Shown in pieces: positions 1-4,634 of a stretch of DNA of 6,294 nt. Source of the DNA: Bacteroidia bacterium (lineage in GTDB: Bacteria > Bacteroidota > Bacteroidia > Bacteroidales > CAJPTX01); the NCBI GenBank assembly GCA_905373625.1, contig CAJPTS010000114.1, positions 1-6,294 of the forward strand, given 5' to 3'. Below the pieces are notes generated by a model. The model saw only the letters and a list, made by a program, of their open reading frames with translations. It did no database searches and was not told the origin of the DNA. The position numbers and the translations under genes are program-made. Positions within the stretch are counted from its first letter, which is position 1. Every line of letters starts with the position of its first letter.

Positions 1-613
1 TCTGCACGCCGCCCTTCTGCAATTGCCTAATGAAACGTCGGGGAATCCCCCAGCTCCCCACTGCATCATATATTACACGCACATCGAGCCCCTCTTGGGC
101 TTTCCGTATAAGAATGTCTGCAATACGGTGTCCGAGCTGATCGGCTCTGAAGATGAAATACTCGAGGTGGATAATTTGCTTAGCGTTTTCCAGATCTTCT
201 ATGATCTGTTTGAAGGCAGAATGCCCCTCGTGAAAGAGTTTGACATCATTCCCTCCGATGAGGGGAGCAAGACTGTTATTTAGTAGGAGTTGTGCAATGT
301 GCCGATAGGCTGTAACACTTTCCGAATCAGCGTAAGCGAGTTCGGTGCGGAAGAAGTCCTCGCTCAAATAGGAGTTATCCACCCGCTTTTTCCGTTTGAA
401 AATATGTTTACGCCTCAGGTTCTGACCAAAAAAGAAATACAGTATAAGCCCCGCAAAAGGTAACATGACAAGTACTACCACCCAAAGCATGGCTTTGGTA
501 GGGTCGCGCTTATCTAATATTACGGCAATAACGGTGGTCAATATGGTCAGTACGTAGAGCACGCTCACCAAGAGTCCTACCAAAGATAGCCATGTAGAGG
601 AAATGAGAAGCAT
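1..613 (-). CDS. cls: Cardiolipin synthase-type phospholipase D protein, N-terminal part (runs off window)
   Basis: The frame is open from an ATG at 613 to the left edge, giving 204 residues; the family is usually about 480 long, so more than half is missing. Residues 7-33 and 42-62 are hydrophobic and form the two N-terminal membrane helices of the PLDc_N region, with a DKRDPTKAMLW segment between them and a basic stretch (RRKHIFKRKKR) after the second. The start of the first phospholipase D domain follows, with HLEYFIFRADQLG and the segment GLDVRVIYDAVGS. In the family this enzyme condenses two phosphatidylglycerols into cardiolipin at the inner membrane. Both HKD catalytic motifs lie beyond the window, so activity cannot be judged here. 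A GTG two codons upstream is an alternative start; an in-frame TAG lies just before it. The ATG is 16 bases after the thioesterase stop, so co-transcription is likely. Confidence 0.88.
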   Translation of the reverse strand, partial: MLLISSTWLSLVGLLVSVLYVLTILTTVIAVILDKRDPTKAMLWVVVLVMLPFAGLILYFFFGQNLRRKHIFKRKKRVDNSYLSEDFFRTELAYADSESVTAYRHIAQLLLNNSLAPLIGGNDVKLFHEGHSAFKQIIEDLENAKQIIHLEYFIFRADQLGHRIADILIRKAQEGLDVRVIYDAVGSWGIPRRFIRQLQKGGVQ

Positions 614-629
614 GAGCACGGAGCTTGCC

Positions 630-1079
630 TTAGCGTTCTAATCCTATTCGTTCTCGCACTAACTGCGGGACGCGCACGGGTTTCCGAGTAGCACTATCAA
701 CAAAGGCAAGTGTGGTAGTACCATAAACTAATTGCTCTGGCGTATTGGCACGCGAGATGATGTAGCCAAACGTGATGGAGGCGGCGTGGAGTTGGAGGAT
801 GCCAGTTGTAATATCTAACAAGTCGTCGTAGTGGGCGGCTGAATTATAATGCAGGTGCATATCTACTACGGGCATCATAATCCCGTACTCTTCCACACGC
901 CCGTAAGGGAATCCGAGCGCGCGCATGGTCTCGTTACGGCCTACCTCAAAGTATAACGCATAGTTGCCATAATAAACGTAACCCATGGCATCCGTTTCGC
1001 CGTAGCGAACGCGCACTTGCGTAGTATGTGGCTTCCAAAGCGCATTAGTTTCCCCCTTAAAATCTTGTTTAATAGCCAT
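630..1079 (-). CDS. Acyl-CoA thioesterase, 4HBT hotdog fold (YbgC/FadM-like)
   Basis: This 149-residue protein has the usual length of single-domain hotdog thioesterases, which hydrolyse acyl-CoA (or acyl-ACP) thioesters in the cytoplasm. The diagnostic stretch is at residues 23-50: VRYGETDAMGYVYYGNYALYFE followed by VGRNE. D30 sits where the family's catalytic aspartate lies, and YYGNY (36-40) replaces the VYHANY-type motif of proteobacterial YbgC. The central helix is followed by strands typical of the fold (PVVDMHLHYNSAAHYDDLL, TTLAFVDSATRKPVRVP). The start is supported by an AAAGGA ribosome site (1093-1088) 8 bases upstream of the ATG, one of the few clear ones in the window. It is the first gene of a probable two-gene unit with the cardiolipin synthase gene downstream, which suggests a link to membrane lipid turnover. 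The exact acyl substrate cannot be read from sequence. Confidence 0.9.
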   Translation of the reverse strand: MAIKQDFKGETNALWKPHTTQVRVRYGETDAMGYVYYGNYALYFEVGRNETMRALGFPYGRVEEYGIMMPVVDMHLHYNSAAHYDDLLDITTGILQLHAASITFGYIISRANTPEQLVYGTTTLAFVDSATRKPVRVPQLVRERIGLER

Positions 1080-1107
1080 TTTTATATTCCTTTCTTTATG
1101 CTACGTA

Positions 1108-1115
1108 CAAAGATA
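1108..1115 (-). promoter_or_regulatory. Candidate -7 promoter element for the thioesterase-cls unit
   Basis: Read on the minus strand this is TATCTTTG, an exact match to the Bacteroidetes -7 consensus TAnnTTTG. It ends 28 bases before the ATG at 1079, leaving a short leader that holds the AAAGGA ribosome site. The -33 TTTG box is not clear: only a CTTTA at 1135-1131 lies near the right place, slightly too close. The match is short, so the call rests on position as well as sequence. Confidence 0.5.
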
Positions 1116-1235
1116 CGCATTTGTGTACTATAAAGTTTGAGTAAGCACTGTATTTCCATGCGCAGAATGAAAGATAGATTCCCCAACAGCCTGACCTAAA
1201 AATGGTGCTTAATTACAGGGTAGCTGCCGCTTCGG

Positions 1236-1268
1236 TTGCAAAAAGATGATTGTGGCGCATTACCTTTG
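1236..1268 (+). promoter_or_regulatory. Candidate distal promoter for nrdG
   Basis: TACCTTTG at 1261-1268 matches the Bacteroidetes -7 consensus TAnnTTTG. A TTG at 1236-1238 lies 22 bases upstream, an acceptable position for the -33 TTTG box. A transcript starting near 1275 would carry a leader of roughly 130 bases. The -7 sequence also forms the left arm of the inverted repeat at 1261-1300, so a protein bound there would block it. Confidence 0.4.
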
Positions 1269-1300
1269 AACGCCGTTTTCCACTGAAACGGTACAAAGTA
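1261..1300. repeat. Bulged inverted repeat in the nrdG upstream region
   Basis: The outer arms are TACCTTTG (1261-1268) and CAAAGTA (1294-1300), which pair with one unpaired C. After a small internal loop, the inner arms CCGTTT (1273-1278) and AAACGG (1286-1291) pair around a 7-base loop. In total 13 base pairs can form. No T-run follows, so it is not an ordinary terminator. It could be a DNA operator for a dimeric regulator or a hairpin in RNA read through from upstream. Confidence 0.5.
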
Positions 1301-1332
1301 TTCGCATGCATTTTTCTGATTTACAAAATGGG

Positions 1333-1340
1333 TAACTTTG
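1333..1340 (+). promoter_or_regulatory. Candidate proximal -7 promoter element for nrdG
   Basis: TAACTTTG matches TAnnTTTG and lies 68 bases before the nrdG ATG. The expected -33 position falls on a T-run (1311-1315) rather than a clean TTTG. It would give a leader of about 60 bases. If both this site and the one at 1261 are active, nrdG has tandem promoters. Confidence 0.45.
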
Positions 1341-1408
1341 CTTAGAAGAATGTGCTGCTCTCGTAGTCTTCTCTCTTTTGTGTTTATATACTCGTTGCAA
1401 TAATTGCG

Positions 1409-1948
1409 ATGTCGTTAGCAGAATACGATTTACACCTGATCGAGGTTTATCCTGACACGATCGCCGATGGCGAAGGCATCCGCTATTCTTTTTACTTAGC
1501 GGGGTGTCGTCACGCTTGTCCGCAGTGTCACAACCCGCAAAGCTGGAATCCGGTGTTAGGTCAATTGCTTACCGACCAGCTTCTGGAAAAGCACATCCAA
1601 CGTATTTTGAAAGATACACTCCTCGCGGGCATAACCTTAACAGGCGGCGATCCTTTTTACAATCCGCTCGGTCTGCTTTCACTTTTGCGCACCTTAAAGG
1701 AACGCACTCAGATGAATATTTGGTGTTATACGGGGTACACTATAGAAAAGCTGGCGTCCATTCCCGAGTTTTTAGCGCCCTTGGAGTATATAGATGTACT
1801 CGTAGACGGTCCGTTTATTCAGGCAATACGCGATGAGGACATCCGCCTCGAAGCCTCGGGGGGCGTCGAACTCCGTTTCCGTGGTAGTTCTAATCAACGC
1901 ATTATTCGCAATCCCTTTGCCGTAGCGCTCTCATTGCGTAAAGTATAA
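1409..1948 (+). CDS. nrdG: Anaerobic ribonucleotide reductase-activating protein (radical SAM)
   Basis: NrdG uses a [4Fe-4S] cluster and S-adenosylmethionine to install the glycyl radical on NrdD, the oxygen-sensitive class III ribonucleotide reductase that makes dNTPs without oxygen. The cluster-binding CxxxCxxC motif is present as C33-C37-C40 within AGCRHACPQCHNPQSW. The SAM-binding GGDP motif is at 79-82 (TLTGGDPFYNP), followed by WCYTGY (105-110), DVLVDGPF (129-136) and the family's C-terminal signature LRFRGSSNQRII (155-166). At 179 residues it is slightly longer than the roughly 155-residue E. coli protein, with a short extra tail. The ATG has no clear ribosome site, which is common in this phylum. 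nrdD, its usual neighbour, is not in this window: the gene before it is divergent and the cassette after it is unrelated. Confidence 0.95.
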   Translation: MSLAEYDLHLIEVYPDTIADGEGIRYSFYLAGCRHACPQCHNPQSWNPVLGQLLTDQLLEKHIQRILKDTLLAGITLTGGDPFYNPLGLLSLLRTLKERTQMNIWCYTGYTIEKLASIPEFLAPLEYIDVLVDGPFIQAIRDEDIRLEASGGVELRFRGSSNQRIIRNPFAVALSLRKV

Positions 1949-1999
1949 GTTGTCGTCTACACAAAAAGGTGTACGGAAGCGCAATAATTCCGAATAGTT

Positions 2000-2007
2000 T
2001 ATCTTTG
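2000..2007 (+). promoter_or_regulatory. Candidate -7 promoter element for the abiE cassette
   Basis: TATCTTTG matches the Bacteroidetes TAnnTTTG consensus exactly and lies 52 bases after the nrdG stop. Transcription would begin near 2013, which argues against the far upstream GTG start at 1969 for the next gene. No good -33 TTTG is visible at the expected distance (around 1976-1980), so the promoter may be weak or use another spacing. Its TTTG belongs to the left arm of the palindrome at 2004-2040. Confidence 0.45.
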
Positions 2008-2040
2008 CAAAAAGTAACTATAATGACTACCTTTTGCAAA
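2004..2040. promoter_or_regulatory. Inverted repeat, candidate operator of the abiE cassette
   Basis: TTTGCAAAAAGTA (2004-2016) and TACCTTTTGCAAA (2028-2040) are inverted copies matching at 12 of 13 positions, separated by 11 bases. Beyond one further mismatch, the flanking AT/AT bases also pair. The left arm overlaps the proposed -7 element and the whole repeat ends 9 bases before the ATG at 2050. AbiEi antitoxins are known to bind inverted repeats in their own promoter and repress the operon, so this is the natural target. Because transcription should start inside the left arm, a DNA operator is more likely than an RNA hairpin. Confidence 0.6.
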
Positions 2041-2049
2041 TATGAGATA

Positions 2050-2850
2050 ATGGTAAAAAATGACTTTTCTTATAGTGGTTTTATTAAGCAGATTTTATCG
2101 GTAGGTCGAATTTCGTTCACCATTGAAGAAGTGATGCAGCAGAGCGGTTATGGCAGAAAAATCGCACAAGTATCGTTGTCTCGTCTTGTGAGTAAGGGCG
2201 ATATTGCACTTATCAGGCGTGGGTTTTACGTTATTATTACTCCTGAGTTTTCCCTACAAAAAAACGTTCCGCCACTTATGTATATCGACGACTTGATGAA
2301 GTATATAGAAAGAAGTTATTACGTCTCTCTTCTATCTGCAGCAGCACTTCACGGAGCCGCCCATCAGCAACCGATGCGTTTTTTCGTTACTACAACTATG
2401 CCTACTGTTAGAAATATAGAGAACGACAGCTTGCATATCGCCTTCAATATTAAAAAAGAGTGGAATAACGCTTATATTGGACAGTTGAAGACCCGAACAG
2501 GATATGTGAAAGTGTCCTCCCCCGAGGCGACGATGCTCGATCTCGTAGAAAATCAACATGCTTTCGGTTTGGAACGGATTGTCAGTATCATTAACGAATT
2601 GTCAGAATGTGTTAACAAATATGCTTTAAGAAACACTGCAACCTACTACCCTACAGCCATCATACAACGTTTAGGCTTCATCATTGAAATAGTGCTAGGA
2701 AAGGACGAGTTAACACAGGGTTTAGCCCTCGTGCTTTCCAAACGGAGGACATATCCTCAATATTTTTCCCTTTCTGCGGAGAGACATGGTATATTGGACG
2801 ACAAATGGAAAGTCATTGTAAATGATAAAATAGGAACAGAGATATCATGA
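2050..2850 (+). CDS. AbiEi-family antitoxin / transcriptional regulator (type IV toxin-antitoxin)
   Basis: With the ATG at 2050 the protein has 266 residues. Residues 6-67 form a winged helix-turn-helix of the AbiEi type, ending in the characteristic wing KGDIALIRRGFYVI before TPEF. The C-terminal family domain follows: YYVSLLSAAALHGAAHQQP (90-108), SSPEATMLDLVE (156-167) and QRLGFIIE (206-213). In the family this protein counteracts the AbiEii toxin without a stable complex and represses its own operon through the wing-helix domain. Starts at 2023 (ATG) and 1969 (GTG) are also open. I prefer 2050 because it keeps the whole domain and lies just downstream of the palindrome, whereas 2023 lies inside its spacer and 1969 lies upstream of the probable promoter. 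The stop overlaps the toxin start (ATGA). The gene is visibly more AT-rich than its neighbours, which suggests acquisition by transfer. Confidence 0.85.
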   Translation: MVKNDFSYSGFIKQILSVGRISFTIEEVMQQSGYGRKIAQVSLSRLVSKGDIALIRRGFYVIITPEFSLQKNVPPLMYIDDLMKYIERSYYVSLLSAAALHGAAHQQPMRFFVTTTMPTVRNIENDSLHIAFNIKKEWNNAYIGQLKTRTGYVKVSSPEATMLDLVENQHAFGLERIVSIINELSECVNKYALRNTATYYPTAIIQRLGFIIEIVLGKDELTQGLALVLSKRRTYPQYFSLSAERHGILDDKWKVIVNDKIGTEIS

Positions 2851-3638
2851 TACCTCAACGATATATTCTCGAATGGAAAAGCGTAGCTCCTTGGACAAAC
2901 GAGGCACAAGTGGAGCAGGATTTAGTTATCTCTCGTGCATTGGTGGAGATGTTTTCCTCGCCACTAATCAGAGATACTTTGGCCTTTCGTGGAGGGACGG
3001 CTCTGCACAAACTATACATACAACCACAGGTGCGCTATTCGGAAGACATCGATTTGGTACAGATTAAGCCAGCGCCGATTAACCCGATATTGAAAGAAAT
3101 ACGAGAACGGCTCACTTTTCTAGGTACAAAACGAACGGTCAAGCAACATATCCACAACAATACGGTCATCTATCGTTTTGAATCGGAATTTCCACCAGTC
3201 ATTGATTTGCGACTGAAAATAGAGATCAACACTCGTGAGCATTTCTGTGTATTGGGACTAAAGCAGATTCCTTTCCAAATAACCAATTCTTGGTTTACGG
3301 GGAGATGTGATTTAACTAGCTATGAATTAGAAGAGATGCTCGGAACAAAACTTCGTGCATTGTATCAACGCCGTAAGGGACGCGACCTCTTCGATCTCTA
3401 TTGGGCAATGAAAAATCATGATACGAATGCAAGAAAAATTTTAGAGAGCTATCATCAATATATAGCATTTGTGGTGGAGCAACCACCTACACGTAAACAG
3501 TTTATAACCAATATGGAAACCAAGTTAAAAGACAACGAGTTCCTCTCTGATATGTATGGCATCATCCGCCCTGGTATAACCTACTGTGTAGAGGAAGCGT
3601 GGGAGTTTGTTAGAGAGATCTTGGTAGAAAATATTTAA
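2847..3638 (+). CDS. AbiEii-family nucleotidyltransferase toxin (type IV toxin-antitoxin)
   Basis: This 263-residue protein has the motifs of the AbiEii/MenT nucleotidyltransferase family in order: FRGGTALHKLY (47-57) with the GG[S/T]xL motif; YSEDIDL (64-70) with metal-binding D67 and D69; LRLKIEINTREH (121-132); and ELEEMLGTKLRALYQRRKGRD (160-180) followed by LFDLYW. All appear intact, so the protein should be active. Characterised relatives transfer nucleotides; MenT toxins modify tRNA acceptor ends and block translation, and the Lactococcus/Streptococcus AbiE pair gives abortive phage infection. Its target here is inferred, not seen. The ATG overlaps the antitoxin stop by four bases, implying translational coupling, with the antitoxin made first as usual for this type. 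It is the last gene before a terminator region. Confidence 0.87.
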   Translation: MIPQRYILEWKSVAPWTNEAQVEQDLVISRALVEMFSSPLIRDTLAFRGGTALHKLYIQPQVRYSEDIDLVQIKPAPINPILKEIRERLTFLGTKRTVKQHIHNNTVIYRFESEFPPVIDLRLKIEINTREHFCVLGLKQIPFQITNSWFTGRCDLTSYELEEMLGTKLRALYQRRKGRDLFDLYWAMKNHDTNARKILESYHQYIAFVVEQPPTRKQFITNMETKLKDNEFLSDMYGIIRPGITYCVEEAWEFVREILVENI

Positions 3639-3705
3639 TACAATTGCTCTTCAGTAAAAATTACAACTGCGCATTTCTAGACCTACAAAGCCAAAAGACA
3701 CAAAA

Positions 3706-3733
3706 AGGGCGAATCCCTGCACGAGGTCGCCCT
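3706..3733. terminator. Bidirectional intrinsic terminator between abiEii and batE
   Basis: AGGGCGA (3706-3712) pairs with TCGCCCT (3727-3733), and CCT (3716-3718) pairs with AGG (3724-3726) inside it around a 5-base loop, leaving a 3-base bulge. On the plus strand ATTCTTTTACT follows; on the minus strand TTTTTGTGTCTTTT follows. T-rich tails on both sides fit a shared terminator for the converging abiE and bat operons. Confidence 0.75.
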
Positions 3734-3743
3734 ATTCTTTTAC

Positions 3744-3766
3744 TCTCTCAAAAACGGTTTGAGAGA
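3744..3766. terminator. Second hairpin in the convergent gene junction
   Basis: TCTCTCAAA (3744-3752) and TTTGAGAGA (3758-3766) form a perfect 9-base-pair stem with a 5-base loop. It lacks a long T-run on either side, so it may be a mRNA 3'-end stabiliser or back-up terminator that acts with the neighbouring hairpin. For batE transcripts it comes first, 27 bases after the stop codon. Confidence 0.5.
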
Positions 3767-3793
3767 CTTACTTCAATCCCGTAAAGATTAACC

Positions 3794-4615
3794 CTATATC
3801 CGTTGCACGATCGTAGTTTCTATCCAGCCTTGTTTACCATTGGCGATGGAGACCTCGTACCAATCTCCTATCTGTTGCAAGACGTTCACCTTTGTGCCCG
3901 CGTGCAAAATAAAGAGATCTTTAGCCCCTGCATCTGGCGAGCTTTTAACCGATACCACCGATTTCATAATAATAGCGGTATCTCGTGTATCATATCGTGC
4001 TTGTGTATACAAGCTGAGTACTACGGAAGTTAACGCAATGACACCCATTACAATGGGCACGAAGAGTAGGCGACGCAATAAGTCGCGCGAAACCAAGAAT
4101 CTAAAAAAAAGCACACTCAGTAATGATAAAACAAGCGCAACAAAGGCGATGATAGTCCACGTCGTTGCACCGAAAACGTTAAGGAAATTATTCCAAGCTT
4201 TACGCAGGGGGAATACTTCGGGACTCTCTATTTTATCTACAGTAAACGTACGGGCGAGCGTCAGATTAAACTCTGCATTCTCATTGTTCGGATTGAGCTT
4301 AAGCGCACGCTCATAGCTCAGTATGGCTAACGGATATTGCTGCATTCGATAATATGCATTGCCTAAGTTATAATAGAGGGCATCGCTACAAAGTGAGTCA
4401 GCAAGTACTGCCTCGTACTCTAGAGCAGCACTATCAAAACGTGCACGCTCGTAATAGGCATTTCCACGTTGAAAATGAAGAAGCGCTTCGGGAGTCGCAG
4501 CACGCGCTGCGGAAAGGAAAAATACCGAGAGTATAAACAGCAGAGTATATAGGGATGCAGATCTCATCTTTAGTGGTAAATTATATGTGTACATCTGGCC
4601 TCGTCGCGTTTTCAT
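3794..4615 (-). CDS. batE: Aerotolerance operon protein BatE (TPR and SH3-like domains)
   Basis: Counting from the ATG at 4615, the 273-residue protein has a hydrophobic signal segment at 22-37 ending in ARA-A (likely cleavage near residue 39), two tetratricopeptide repeats at about 44-75 and 77-109 (QRGNAYYERARFDSAALEYE and YNLGNAYYRMQQYPLAILSY), two membrane helices at about 151-175 and 182-205, and a bacterial SH3-like domain from 213 to the end (GTKVNVLQQIGDWYEVS, GWIE). This order is typical of BatE, encoded in the Bacteroides aerotolerance operon and linked to oxygen and stress tolerance; its biochemical role is not established. The start is uncertain: the ATG at 4567 (residue 17) gives a more usual short signal-peptide n-region, while 4615 leaves only 19 bases after batD. 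No ribosome site decides it. It follows batD in the same operon. Confidence 0.88.
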   Translation of the reverse strand: MKTRRGQMYTYNLPLKMRSASLYTLLFILSVFFLSAARAATPEALLHFQRGNAYYERARFDSAALEYEAVLADSLCSDALYYNLGNAYYRMQQYPLAILSYERALKLNPNNENAEFNLTLARTFTVDKIESPEVFPLRKAWNNFLNVFGATTWTIIAFVALVLSLLSVLFFRFLVSRDLLRRLLFVPIVMGVIALTSVVLSLYTQARYDTRDTAIIMKSVVSVKSSPDAGAKDLFILHAGTKVNVLQQIGDWYEVSIANGKQGWIETTIVQRI

Positions 4616-4634
4616 TCCATTCTAGCAGAGTCGC

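Larger units (their letters stand above)
1080..1408. other. Divergent intergenic region between thioesterase and nrdG
   Basis: This 329-base stretch separates the minus-strand lipid unit from plus-strand nrdG and contains no convincing gene. Short frames inside it (13-17 codons) have no ribosome site or recognisable product. It holds one -7-like element facing left, two facing right, and a bulged inverted repeat, each listed separately. I see no tRNA, known riboswitch or insertion sequence in it. Confidence 0.7.

Noticed and set aside
23..283. 86-codon plus-strand frame at the left end.
   Set aside because: The opposite strand encodes the phospholipase D domain start of the cardiolipin synthase, which explains this stretch.
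1202..1249. 15-codon frame in the intergenic region before nrdG.
   Set aside because: No ribosome site, no recognisable product, and a length expected by chance.
1504..1836. 110-codon frame inside nrdG in another phase.
   Set aside because: It overlaps the conserved radical SAM coding frame and its product looks like random out-of-frame sequence.
1937..1948. CGTAAAGTATAA at the end of nrdG recurs at 5389-5400 inside batD.
   Set aside because: A 12-base exact repeat is expected about once by chance in a window this size, and both copies lie in coding sequence.
1958..1973. TACAC/GTGTA hairpin after nrdG as a terminator.
   Set aside because: Only five base pairs, AT-containing, with no T-run following.
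1969..2049. Upstream GTG (1969) and ATG (2023) starts for the AbiEi gene.
   Set aside because: The extra residues add nothing recognisable of the family; 1969 precedes the probable promoter and 2023 lies inside the palindrome spacer. They remain possible alternatives.
1938..3785. CGTAAAG near the nrdG end and again near 3780, as possible target-site duplication flanking the abiE cassette.
   Set aside because: Only 7 bases match, the copies do not abut the cassette symmetrically, and no transposase or terminal inverted repeats are present.
3840..4316. 158-codon plus-strand frame opposite batE.
   Set aside because: It is antisense to a well-supported BatE gene, has low-complexity polar composition and matches no family I recognise.
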